In this document: in pieces, positions 10,249-20,126 of the stretch
Layout: the number at the start of each line of letters is the position of its first letter
Numbering within the stretch: position 1 is the first letter of the stretch
Assembly: GCF_002838835.1 (NCBI RefSeq)
Contig: NZ_NHPP01000016.1
Coordinates: 1 to 64,000, forward strand
DNA: 64,000 nt
Source of the DNA: Siphonobacter sp. SORGH_AS_0500
GTDB taxonomy: Bacteria; Bacteroidota; Bacteroidia; Cytophagales; Spirosomataceae
Direction: 5' to 3'
Notes under the pieces: generated by a model
Database searches by the model: none
Seen by the model: the letters and a program-made list of their open reading frames with translations, nothing else
What the model was told of the DNA's origin: nothing
Made by a program: the position numbers and the translations under genes

Positions 10249-12162
10249 ATGAAAAATCGTTGGCTATTGGGTGGCATGCTTCTGGTGTCACTGGCAACGC
10301 AGGCACAAAATCGGCTGACTCCTGAGTTACTCTGGAAAATGGGTCGGGTGACGGGCTTAGGTATTTCGAAAGACAAAAAGTTTGTGGTGTATGCGGTGAG
10401 TACACCTCAACTGGAGACTAATAAGAGTAGCCGAAAACTCTATAAAGTAGCTCTTTCAGGCGGGGAAGCTCAGGAAATTTCTACGACGGAAGGCCTGTTG
10501 GCTAACCCTAAAATTTCTCCAGATGGTAAGCATATTTTGAGTACCAAAGAAGTAAAAGTGCTTGACATTAAGGGTTCCGACAAGTATAAGGACTTACCCA
10601 AATCAGACGCTTACGTCTTTACGTCTTTAAATTATCGCCACTGGGATACCTGGGAGGATGGCTCTTTTGATCACATTTTTGTGGCTCCTTTAGTAAATGG
10701 GAAAGCTGGCGAAGCCAAAGATATTATGCCCGGTGAACCCCATGATTGTCCGCAAAAACCTTTCGGTGGTGATGAGGATTTCATCTGGAATCCTGACGGC
10801 AAGCGAGTGGTCTACGTAACAAAAAAGAAATTTGGAACGGATTATGCCGTAAGTACGAATACCGATTTATACGAGTACGATCTGACCACCGGAACGACGA
10901 GAAATCTGACGCCCGAAAATAAGGGCTATGATGTAAGTCCTGAGTACAACAATAAAGGACAGCTTGCCTGGCTGCAAATGAAACGTGATGGGTACGAAGC
11001 TGATAAACAGGATATTGTCGTATCTAATGGCGTTTCTACAATCAACCTTACCGCTCAGCGGGACGATATTCATGTGGAAGGTTTCAAGTGGAGTGAAGAC
11101 GGAACGGCTCTGTTTTTCTGGGCTCCCATAGATGGCACGCTTCAGATTTTCAAGGTGACCTATCCCGGACTTACCAAAATGAACCCTTTGATTACTCAGG
11201 TAACCAAAGGAGATTTTGACATAAGTGGGATCGTTGGTCAGGTTGGAAATCAACTCATTGCCAGTAGAACGGATATGAACCATCCAGCGGAGTTAGTTTC
11301 CATTGATCTAACGAAGGGAACCATCCAAACGCTGACGCATGTAAACGATGCGGCTATGTCATCACTGGAAACCTGCAAAACCGAACGCCGCTGGATTACG
11401 ACAACGGATAAAAAGAAAATGTTGGTATGGGTGATATATCCCCCTCAGTTTGACCCATCTAAACAATACCCTACGTTGTTGTACTGTCAGGGCGGACCAC
11501 AGTCACCGCTGACGCAATCGTATTCTTTCCGTTGGAATTTTCAGCTAATGGCCTCGCAGGGTTACGTAATTGTGGCCCCTAATCGTCGCGGCATGCCCGG
11601 TCACGGTACACAATGGAATGAGCAGGTAAGTAAAGACTGGGGCGGTCAGGTGCTCAAGGATTATTTGAGTGCCATCGATGAAGTTTCGAAAGAATCCTTT
11701 GTGGATAAAAATCGTCGTGCCTGCGTTGGAGCGAGTTTTGGTGGGTATTCGGCCTTTGCTCTGGCGGGTATGCACAACAAGCGATTCAAGTCGTTCATTG
11801 CTCATGATGGCATCTATGATTTTCGCAGCATGTACGGTACCACCGATGAATTATTCTTTGAAAACTGGGAAAAAGGTGGTCCGTACTGGGATAAGAAAAA
11901 CGCAGTAGCTCAACGTTCGTTTAGCCAGTCGCCCAGCAACTTTGTAGATAAGTGGGATACACCCATTTTCATTATTCAGGGTGGAAAAGATTACCGGGTT
12001 CCCATCGAGCAGGGTTTGCAGGCTTTTCAGGCAGCTCAGTTACGTGGCATCAAAAGTAAGCTGTTATACTTACCCGACGAAAACCATTGGGTACTGAGTC
12101 CCCAAAATGCCATTGTTTGGCAGCGGGAGTTCTATCAGTGGTTAGAAGAGACGCTGAAGTAA
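10249..12162 (+). CDS. S9-family serine peptidase (prolyl oligopeptidase / acylaminoacyl-peptidase type)
   Basis: 637 aa with a signal peptide (MKNRWLLGGM, cleavage likely near ATQAQN), so periplasmic or surface-located. Residues about 25-370 form the beta-propeller that gates substrate entry (repeats such as ISPDGKHIL and WNPDGKRVVYV). Residues about 390-637 are the alpha/beta-hydrolase domain: oxyanion region YCQGGPQSP, nucleophile S496 in GASFGGY, D581 in GGKDYRVP and H613 in DENHWV. Family members cleave dipeptides or acylated residues from short peptides. Monocistronic, with its own terminator. Confidence 0.92.
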   Translation: MKNRWLLGGMLLVSLATQAQNRLTPELLWKMGRVTGLGISKDKKFVVYAVSTPQLETNKSSRKLYKVALSGGEAQEISTTEGLLANPKISPDGKHILSTKEVKVLDIKGSDKYKDLPKSDAYVFTSLNYRHWDTWEDGSFDHIFVAPLVNGKAGEAKDIMPGEPHDCPQKPFGGDEDFIWNPDGKRVVYVTKKKFGTDYAVSTNTDLYEYDLTTGTTRNLTPENKGYDVSPEYNNKGQLAWLQMKRDGYEADKQDIVVSNGVSTINLTAQRDDIHVEGFKWSEDGTALFFWAPIDGTLQIFKVTYPGLTKMNPLITQVTKGDFDISGIVGQVGNQLIASRTDMNHPAELVSIDLTKGTIQTLTHVNDAAMSSLETCKTERRWITTTDKKKMLVWVIYPPQFDPSKQYPTLLYCQGGPQSPLTQSYSFRWNFQLMASQGYVIVAPNRRGMPGHGTQWNEQVSKDWGGQVLKDYLSAIDEVSKESFVDKNRRACVGASFGGYSAFALAGMHNKRFKSFIAHDGIYDFRSMYGTTDELFFENWEKGGPYWDKKNAVAQRSFSQSPSNFVDKWDTPIFIIQGGKDYRVPIEQGLQAFQAAQLRGIKSKLLYLPDENHWVLSPQNAIVWQREFYQWLEETLK

Positions 12163-12169
12163 GTTAGCC

Positions 12170-12204
12170 AAAGAGAGAGGTCTGGTTCAGGCCTCTCTCT
12201 TTTA
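12170..12204 (+). terminator. Terminator of the S9 peptidase gene
   Basis: Perfect 11-bp inverted repeat (12170-12180 with 12192-12202) ending in T residues, 7 bases past the stop codon. Confidence 0.85.
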
Positions 12205-12271
12205 TTGGTAGAGGCGTAAAAATTAGTCCTTAGGTAGTGTAACCGTATGCATTTGTATACGAGTAGTGAAA

Positions 12272-12315
12272 TAAAAAGACGTACAGTCCAAGACATGTGT
12301 TCTGAACTGTACGTC
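12272..12315 (-). terminator. Terminator of the C25 peptidase gene
   Basis: 10-bp inverted repeat (12278-12287 with 12306-12315), followed on the minus strand by a T-run. It lies 36 bases past the stop codon at 12351. Confidence 0.75.
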
Positions 12316-12350
12316 AGGTAGTATTAACGTAATCTTAGTATAGGTACCTC

Positions 12351-15272
12351 TTACGGAGTAACCAAAATCTTTTGCTGTTGGACACTGACGCCATCGTTCA
12401 CTTGTAACGTATAGACACCCCTGGTTAGTCCCTGCACAGGGATAAGGGCTTTGCCGTTGCGAATTTCCCCTTTCCATACGGTCTGCCCGGTAATGTGGAG
12501 CAATACGGCTTGTATAGAATGGGCTTTAGTATCGATGTTTTCTTTTACGCTGATGGTAATATCCGTACTAGCAGGGTTCGGGTAGGCTACTAAACCGTAG
12601 GTTGGAGCCAGGCTTAGTGCAATGATTCTACTGTAATGATCTGGTTCTGAAGCTTCATTGATTTTTAGACGATAGTAAGCCGTACCTACTTGAAGTTTAG
12701 TATCATAGAAGGTGTAAATACCCGAAGGAACGTTTTTAGAAGCAGCAAATCCAATGCTTGCCCAGTTTTTGCCATCTAGGCTTTTTTCAACGGTATAGCC
12801 CAAAATATTTTTCTCCTGTGCTACTTCCCAGGTGAGTACTCCTATGTTTTCAGGAATAGCATGAGCCTCCATATCGGTAAGTTTTTTACCAGCACTGGAT
12901 TCTACCTGGCCTTTGAAGTAAATCAGACTAACGGGCAGGGAACTGCTAGTGGAGTAGGCTACAATAGCCGGGTCGCCCTGAAGGACAAATTCCTGGGCAT
13001 GACCTACTGTCATGGCATCGTTAGGTCTTGCGGTTACGAACGCTTTTATTGCTCTTACCAGATTTGTTCCAAAGGTTTTGTCTAATCCTTCCGAGTCAGT
13101 AAGTTTTGTGAAAAGAGTATTAGAGTAATCTTTCAGATAGAAAGGCCAGCCCAAAAACGAAGAAGCTAGATGGACGATGGCTCCTCGATCAGGCGTGTTT
13201 ACCCAATTGCTACCTACAGTTTCCGGGGCGTTGTAGTAAAAGATATTTCCTGCCTCACACCCATTAACAAATATGATGGGGTACTTCCCTTTATTGGTAT
13301 AAGAGCTTTGGGAAGCTAGCCCAATATTAATATCGGTGTAGTTCGTAGAAGCGTGGCCAAAAAAGGTAATCATACTGGTACCATCGTTTACATCTGGCGA
13401 TACGTCGATCGTTTCAACGTTTTGATTAGTCGTTTTTGAGATGATTTTACCTGTTCCCTGTAGAGGAGCATTTTCAACAATATTCTTAAAATCGGTGGCA
13501 TATCCCGTAAAACTGCTTCTTTCGTAATCCGTATGTCCACCACTCAGGTATAAAAACTTCTTTCTCCAGGGTTGATTCTTACTAAGTTCGTACTCTTTGA
13601 TTTTACTTAAATAAGAGGCAATTTCATCAGGCTTCGTAACATTTAATCGGCCTACAGCAATAGCGGGTACGTTGGCGGGTTCGCCATTTAAACCATTGAC
13701 TAATAGCCAGTCGGAACCCGGCCATCCCCCTGTTGGTACTAAACTATTGTCTGCCATCCCTTGCTCATCCAAGCCGAAACGGAAGTACTGCGGAAAAATC
13801 CCTCGACCAATCAGAAACAGGTGCTTTGGAGAACCGTTTTTTAGCATGTACCCCGCGAAATTTCGAATGGACAAACCACTACGTTCTCCATAGTTAAATT
13901 GATTCGACAGTAGGTCCATATCTACCACCAGAGGCTTATAACCTCCGCCTGCTACGGAAGCCCGGTAGTCGGCATAGGCTTGTACGATATCCGAAGATCC
14001 ACCAGCAGCCTGGCGGAGCACTTTATTCGTTACAATCAGGTAATTAACCTGCGAAGGATCAATAGGCATGAAATTGATCTTCTCAATTTTAGAGACCGAG
14101 CCTGATGATCGATTGACCCAAAAATTGCGAGCTTGCTGGGTGTTGCTTACTACGGCTTCTAACGTGTTCGAAGTGAAAGAAGATTGAATTCGCTGAATAT
14201 TGTTTAAATCGGTAACGTCATAGAGTTGATCATTGGTGTTGGCGTTACTGAATTGGAGAAGGGACGTACCACTGGCGTTTGTACGGGTATTGATTGCCTT
14301 TCCTTGAGTAACCCCGGATAAATTCAGAAGTTGAGGATAGGTAAACTTAAAATAAATGACACTGGCAGAACCAACTTTTGAATAGACAACAGCCTGTGAA
14401 CTCGAGTTAGTTAAAAAACTCCAGTCAAATTCAGCACTATTTTTTAGGATTTGGTAATCGGTCGTCGTTGGAAAGGTCAGGATGGTATTTTCTGCGGCAG
14501 ATGAGGAAGGGCGGATGCTAACCTCAATCTCGTGATTACCAATGTTGGCGGTAAATAACGAAATGCTCAGACGAGGTTTTACCGTATTTGCCTCGGCTTG
14601 GTATGGATTCTCTAAAGGTAGATTATACGCTTTCCGGTTATTATTACTGATAGGGGAATCCATATACCCTTTTCCGACTCCGTAGCTGGCTAAAGTCATG
14701 CCCCGTTCGAAATTCATCTGCGTGTACGCACTGGAATAGGCTGGCCCGACGTCATAATGAGAGGTGAAGAGAGAGACATTTTCCGCCCAGTGATAAGGCT
14801 CTGCTGCCAGGGTACCTTTACTGGGAGGTGTCGGAGTACTCATCCGCTTTCCCTTCTGTCCATTGACCGTCAGTGTCAGGAAGTAATAAGAGTTTTCCGT
14901 AAACAAACTCACATAAGGGTTGTGGTGGGATTCCTTAGGTACATACAGTTCCGCGTCACGGGAACCATCGTTACCAACCCCGAAGAATTCAACGTAATCA
15001 CCTGTATCAAATGTACCATCTCCTTCTCCTACTACGGTGATGGCCTGCTCAACCCCTCTTCTAAAAAGCTGAATTTGTTGAGGGTTTGCTTTTAAATCAA
15101 AACCAGCATTTTGCAATTCAGTGTAAGTAAGCCGGTAAATCCCTTTCTGAGTGACGGGAATTTTAAAATACGTTTGCTGGTAATTAATCCATTCATTGCC
15201 AAACTGTTGGGAAAAGGATTTTGTCGTCCAGCCTAGTGAAAGAACGAGCAGTAAAAAGTAGATTTTTTTCAT
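12351..15272 (-). CDS. C25 (gingipain-like) peptidase with T9SS sorting domain, PorU-like
   Basis: 973 aa from the ATG at 15272, which begins the signal peptide MKKIYFLLLVLSLGW; the frame is open a further 34 codons upstream but without leader features. Residues about 405-800 resemble the C25 catalytic domain: FLIGRG, the AVGRLNVTKPDEI segment, catalytic His in MITFFGHAS (H640) and catalytic Cys in FVNGCEAG (C672). A C-terminal type A sorting domain follows (AYPNPASTDITISV, through KILVTP). PorU-type sortases cut the C-terminal signal of T9SS cargo and attach cargo to the surface. Whether this is a sortase (PorU/PorU2) or a secreted protease cannot be told; genuine PorU also keeps a C-terminal domain. 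Confidence 0.85.
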   Translation of the reverse strand: MKKIYFLLLVLSLGWTTKSFSQQFGNEWINYQQTYFKIPVTQKGIYRLTYTELQNAGFDLKANPQQIQLFRRGVEQAITVVGEGDGTFDTGDYVEFFGVGNDGSRDAELYVPKESHHNPYVSLFTENSYYFLTLTVNGQKGKRMSTPTPPSKGTLAAEPYHWAENVSLFTSHYDVGPAYSSAYTQMNFERGMTLASYGVGKGYMDSPISNNNRKAYNLPLENPYQAEANTVKPRLSISLFTANIGNHEIEVSIRPSSSAAENTILTFPTTTDYQILKNSAEFDWSFLTNSSSQAVVYSKVGSASVIYFKFTYPQLLNLSGVTQGKAINTRTNASGTSLLQFSNANTNDQLYDVTDLNNIQRIQSSFTSNTLEAVVSNTQQARNFWVNRSSGSVSKIEKINFMPIDPSQVNYLIVTNKVLRQAAGGSSDIVQAYADYRASVAGGGYKPLVVDMDLLSNQFNYGERSGLSIRNFAGYMLKNGSPKHLFLIGRGIFPQYFRFGLDEQGMADNSLVPTGGWPGSDWLLVNGLNGEPANVPAIAVGRLNVTKPDEIASYLSKIKEYELSKNQPWRKKFLYLSGGHTDYERSSFTGYATDFKNIVENAPLQGTGKIISKTTNQNVETIDVSPDVNDGTSMITFFGHASTNYTDINIGLASQSSYTNKGKYPIIFVNGCEAGNIFYYNAPETVGSNWVNTPDRGAIVHLASSFLGWPFYLKDYSNTLFTKLTDSEGLDKTFGTNLVRAIKAFVTARPNDAMTVGHAQEFVLQGDPAIVAYSTSSSLPVSLIYFKGQVESSAGKKLTDMEAHAIPENIGVLTWEVAQEKNILGYTVEKSLDGKNWASIGFAASKNVPSGIYTFYDTKLQVGTAYYRLKINEASEPDHYSRIIALSLAPTYGLVAYPNPASTDITISVKENIDTKAHSIQAVLLHITGQTVWKGEIRNGKALIPVQGLTRGVYTLQVNDGVSVQQQKILVTP

Positions 15273-16045
15273 ATCAAGGGCTAAAGAAATGGGGCTACTG
15301 ATGCGTAGTGCGTGAGTTGTGGTTGGGTACAGGGATAAATTACGTAGGAAGCTTAGTAAATTATTTAAAATCAATGGATTAACAGGAAGATAGGTAACGG
15401 AATTAGCCAGTTATTGACGTTAATTATCAAGTTTTTACCTTTTCTTAAGTATGCTCAAGAGAAGATAGCGAATAGGACCGTTAAGTTAGCTAAATCGATT
15501 TAGTTTAGATAAGTATCTATGCTCAAAAGTTTATTTTGTTTAAGTTCTTTAAAGTGATAGGCAATACTTTCAAATTGTCAAATGATTTTTGATTAGAAGT
15601 GAAAACATAACGACTCCAAACTTAAAGACCACCCACAAGGCCAGAGAACAACCTTTTCCTGGTGGGAATAATCATAGGTTAAAAATATAGAAAAATTCCA
15701 AACGACTTGTTAAGAATAAGTTAATCAGGCAGGAAATTCAGTTTTTCGGTAGGAATGGACTCCTGTATGGAAAGTCATTAGTAGGTGATAACCTGATTGT
15801 GAAAGAGATACAGTGAGTTAGCTTGTTGAATACGAGCCAGCGGTATGCACGAATAATGACTGCCTGTGGGCAACTTAAGTCTCCCCTGAAAGATAGCAGT
15901 GAGGGTAAAGTGTTGAAATGAAATTAGTCTCGCAAGCAGCCTTTTGATAGTGTTGAGGAAAAACGCCTGTTTCCGGAACCTAACTTGTACCCCCACGTTT
16001 TTAATGGTATCTTCAAGTTTGAATTACGATTAGAGCCCAGTCATT
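15273..16045. other. Intergenic region before dnaE
   Basis: About 770 bases between two divergent genes. A 72-codon minus-strand frame at 15778-15996 has no recognisable features and is probably chance. No RNA gene or repeat was recognised. Confidence 0.4.
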
Positions 16046-19000
16046 ATGCATTTTTCCCATCTTCACTGCCATACCAAATTTTCACTGCTCGACGGTGCCG
16101 CCGATATTGGTGGCATGTTCAAGAAAGCCAAGGCTGATGGACATTCGGCAGTTGCCATTACCGATCACGGTAACATGTTCGGCGTGTTCAAATTCGTGGC
16201 CGAAGCCGGGAAGCATGGGGTAAAACCCATCGTAGGCTGTGAGTTTTACGTGGTACAGGATCGTCACGAGAAGAAATTTACGAAGGAGAAGAAAGACGTT
16301 CGGTATCACCAGTTAATGCTGGCCAAAAATGAAATTGGCTATCGAAATCTGGTCAAACTCTGTTCGCTGGGTTTCATTGAAGGGATGTACGGGAAGTACC
16401 CCCGCATTGATAAAACCCTGATTGAACAATACCACGAAGGCCTCATTGCCACGACCTGCTGTATTGGAGCCAGCGTGCCCAAAACCATTCTACGGAAAGG
16501 GGAAGAGGAAGGTGAAAAGGAATTTTTGTGGTGGCTGAATATCTTCGGTGAAGACTTTTACGTCGAGCTACAGGATCACGAAATTCCCGATCAAAAGCGG
16601 GTCAATGAAGTATTGCTCAAGTTTGCTCGTAAGCATAATGTGAAGATTATCGTCTCTAACGATAGTCACTACGTAGACCAGCAGGATGCCAACGCTCACG
16701 ATATTTTGCTGTGCGTCAACACCGGCGAAAAGCAGAGTACGCCCTCGGCTAAGGATTTCTCGGATGATGAGGCCATGCCCCGGGGGTCGCGGTTTGCCTT
16801 TTACAACGATCAGTTTTATTTCAAGACGAAAGCGGAAATGCTGAACGTCTGGGGCCACATTCCCGAAGGCCTAGACAATACACAGGAAATTGTCGATAAG
16901 TGTTTTGAACCGAAACTGAAGAAAGACATTCTTCTGCCCAATTTCCCCATTCCTGACGAATTCAAGGTACACGCTGATGATACCCTGAACCAGTGGGAAT
17001 ACCTGCGTCACCTGACGTTTGAAGGAGCACGTCAACGCTACGAAACTATTTCGCCCGAAGCCGAGGAACGCCTCAACTTTGAGCTACATACCATCAAAAC
17101 GATGGGTTTCGCTGGATACTTCCTCATCGTGATGGACTTTATCAAGGCGGGTCGTGACATCGGCGTATTCGTGGGGCCGGGTCGGGGTTCGGCGGCGGGT
17201 TCGGCGGTGGCGTACTGCATCGGGATTACGAACATCGATCCGATTAAGTACAATCTGCTGTTCGAGCGGTTCCTGAATCCTGACCGGAAATCTATGCCCG
17301 ATATTGATACGGACTTTGACGATGCGGGTCGCCAGAAAGTCATTGACTACGTAGTCGATAAATACGGTCGAAATCAGGTAGCCCAGATTGTGAGCTACAC
17401 GGGGATGAAAGCCAAATCGGCCATCAAAGACGTGGGCCGGGTACTGGATTTACCTTTGGATGAAACCAACTTACTCACGAAGTTGATTCCGGAAAAACCC
17501 CTGGATCTGAACCTGCAACGCGTCCTGCTGGCTCCCATTGATGGGCCGGGCGGCGTGAAGGATAAAGAAGGCTGGGGAGGCGAGGAAATTCAGAATATCC
17601 AGAAGTTGCGGGATACGATGAAATCCAATACCGTAGCGGGTAAGGTACTGACCGAAGCCCTGAAGCTGGAAGGCTCCGTACGCGGTACGGGTATCCACGC
17701 AGCGGGTATTATCATCGCTCCCAAAGACTTAACGGATATTATTCCGGTGTGTACCTCAAAAGATTCGGACTGGTTTATTACGCAGTTTGAAGGAAAGGTA
17801 ATCGAGGATGCGGGGGTAATCAAGATGGACTTTTTAGGATTATCCACGTTGACGATCCTGAAAAACGCTCTGGCTCTGATTAAGCAAAATCACAATCGAG
17901 AGATTGATTTGGATAGTTTGCCGCTCGATGATGCGAAGACTTACGAGCTTTTCCAACGCGGTGAAACCTACGCGATTTTCCAATACGAAAGTCCGGGAAT
18001 GCAGAAGTACATGAAGGAACTAAAACCCACGCGGTTTGAGGACCTTATTGCGATGAACGCCCTGTACCGGCCCGGTCCGATTCAGTACATTCCTGAATTT
18101 ATTGATCGGAAACACGGACGGAAACCCGTCGTGTATGACCTTCCCGAAATGGAAGAGTACCTGGCTGATACCTACGGGATCACGGTGTATCAAGAGCAGG
18201 TGATGTTGCTGTCTCAGAAACTGGCGGGCTTCTCCAAAGGTGACGCGACGTACTGCGGAAGGCCATGGGTAAGAAAGACCGGGCCACGCTGGACAAGATG
18301 AAGGGCAAATTCATGGAAGGAGCCGTCGCCAAAGGGCTGGATGCCAAGAAACTTGAAAAGGTCTGGACCGACTGGGAAGCGTTTGCTCAGTACGCCTTCA
18401 ACAAGTCGCACTCGACCTGTTATGCATTCGTGGCCTACCAGACGGCGTACCTGAAGGCCCACTATCCGGAGGAGTACATGGCGGCCAACTTAACCAACGA
18501 GCTGGGCGACATCAAGAAGATTACGCTCTTCATGGAGGAAACCCGCCGGATGGGTCTCGACGTATTAGGTCCCGACGTGAACGAATCCATCAAGGAGTTC
18601 AACGTCAATAAGAAAAAGCAGATTCGTTTTGGTCTGGGTGGCATTAAAGGTACGGGCGATGCGGCCGTGGATAGCATCATTCAGGAACGAAACGCGAATG
18701 GTCCTTACCAGGATATTTTTGACTTCGTCACGCGGATCAACCTGCGTACGGTGAACAAGAAGACGTTGGAATCACTGGCCTATGCCGGAGCCTTCGACAG
18801 CTTTGGCATCAACCGGGCGGCATTCTTCGCCGATACGGGAACGGGTACGTTCATCGAAACGCTGATTCGGTATGCCAACAAGCACCACGAAGAAAAAGCC
18901 GCTGCTCAGGTGTCGCTTTTCGGAGCGATGAGTGGGGGTGGCGGAGCAACATGATGGCTCCTCGCATCCCTTCAGCGGAGCCCTGGGCCCGAATGATCGA

Positions 19001-19646
19001 ACTCAATCAAGAACGGGATGTGATTGGCGTATACATTTCCGGTCACCCGCTGGATGATTTCCGTATTGAGCTGGATAATTTCTGCGATATTACACTGGAC
19101 CGTTTCCGTGATTCAGAAGAAGAAAAGAACTGGTACAACCGCGATGTCCGCATTGCCGGAATCGTGACCAAGTACCAGGAGCGATACGCCAAAAATGGCA
19201 ATCCCTTCTGTTTGTTTACGATTGAAGATTATGCCGGAAGCATGGAACTGGCCCTGTTTGGCGACGATTACGTAAAAATGGGTCAGTATGTATCACAGGA
19301 TCGGTTTCTGTACATTCGGGGAAAACTGCAACCGAGCTGGCGGAACCAGGGGCAGTACGAGTTCAAGGCTACGCAGATTCAGCTGTTACCCGAAGTACGA
19401 GAGAAGATGTGTAAGCAGTTGAGTCTGGAGATTAATTTGCAGGAAGTTAGCGGGGAACTGGTGGCAAGTCTGAGCGAGTTATTCAAGCAAAATCCGGGCA
19501 CCTGTAACTTATTCGTGAAACTCAAAGACTCGGAAAGTCCAGTAGAGGTAACGCTGCAAAGTCGTTTCAATAAAATCAACGTCTCAAATGATCTGATTAA
19601 AGGATTGGAGCAGTTGGTTGGGAAGAATAGTTTTCGGTTGAATTAA
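16046..19646 (+). pseudogene. dnaE: DNA polymerase III subunit alpha, frame broken twice (probable sequencing errors)
   Basis: The replicative polymerase. Open in three pieces, 16046-18301, 18265-18954 and 18951-19646. Restoring one base near 18247 (SKGDADVLRKAMGKKD) and one near 18952 (GGGGATMMAPRIPS) joins them into a protein of about 1200 aa, normal for Bacteroidota DnaE. Visible domains: N-terminal PHP (HLHCHTKFSLLDG, later SNDSHYV), the polymerase palm with catalytic Asp residues in PDIDTDF and KMDFLGL, GRGSAAGSAVAYC, the fingers, and a C-terminal OB fold (RIAGIVTKYQERY to ALFGDDY). DnaE is essential, so a truly broken gene is not credible without a second copy. Confidence 0.93.
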
Positions 19647-19670
19647 GGTTTTGTATTTTAGTATAAGGGG

Positions 19671-19705
19671 AAGCCCCACTGGTCCTTGGCTAGTGGGGCT
19701 TTTTG
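19671..19705 (+). terminator. Terminator of dnaE
   Basis: Perfect 10-bp inverted repeat (19671-19680 with 19692-19701) followed by a T-run, 25 bases past the dnaE stop. Confidence 0.88.
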
Positions 19706-19728
19706 TTTGTGGACATCGTTAATACACT

Positions 19729-19770
19729 TCGCCGTTATTGGAAGTTAATGGAGCATCGCCAACAACATGG
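19729..19770. repeat. Hairpin repeat, copy 1
   Basis: Starts with the 13-mer TCGCCGTTATTGG, found again at 25926. Both copies can fold so that TTGG or GGTG pairs with a downstream CCAA or CACC and an outer CC pairs with GG. Non-coding stretch between dnaE and the GH43 gene. The rest of this gap (19706-20126) holds only a chance-looking 80-codon frame. Confidence 0.5.
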
Positions 19771-19812
19771 TTTTCGGGTTACTTGTGTTATTGAGTTGAA
19801 AACTGAAATTAA

Positions 19813-19846
19813 GTTATTGGTGTCGCTTTGCTTAAACACCCATAAC
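19813..19846. repeat. Hairpin sharing the GTTATTGGTGT core
   Basis: 11-base arms (19813-19823 with 19836-19846, one mismatch). The arm GTTATTGGTGT is also present in the repeat at 25926-25968, so the three elements may belong to one family. Confidence 0.4.
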
Positions 19847-20126
19847 GACAGCAAAATTCTTACGATTGATAGCTCCCGAATGAGTATAAACTGCTCATTT
19901 CAACATATTAGTAGAAGATTCTTCAGGAATACAGATCCGTCATAAATCCACCACTACCTATCATCACCGTCCCAAAGTCCCAGCAAAAATGATTTCCGAA
20001 CTCTATACCTCAGATCAATGAGGACAACTTCTTGGACAGGCTAACCTTGCAGGAAGACGTACCTTTTTGCCTGAACAGAAACCCTGATAAACCTATTTTC
20101 TTTCGTCTCATATTTAGCCTTTTAAA

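Noticed and set aside
15778..15996. 72-codon minus-strand frame upstream of dnaE
   Set aside because: No recognisable protein features and composition like the surrounding non-coding sequence.
18240..18960. Programmed frameshifting or split polymerase (intein-type) in dnaE
   Set aside because: No slippery heptamer or intein motifs at the joins, and similar single-base losses occur in unrelated genes here.
19703..19945. 80-codon plus-strand frame after dnaE
   Set aside because: It begins within the dnaE terminator and spans two hairpins; not protein-like.
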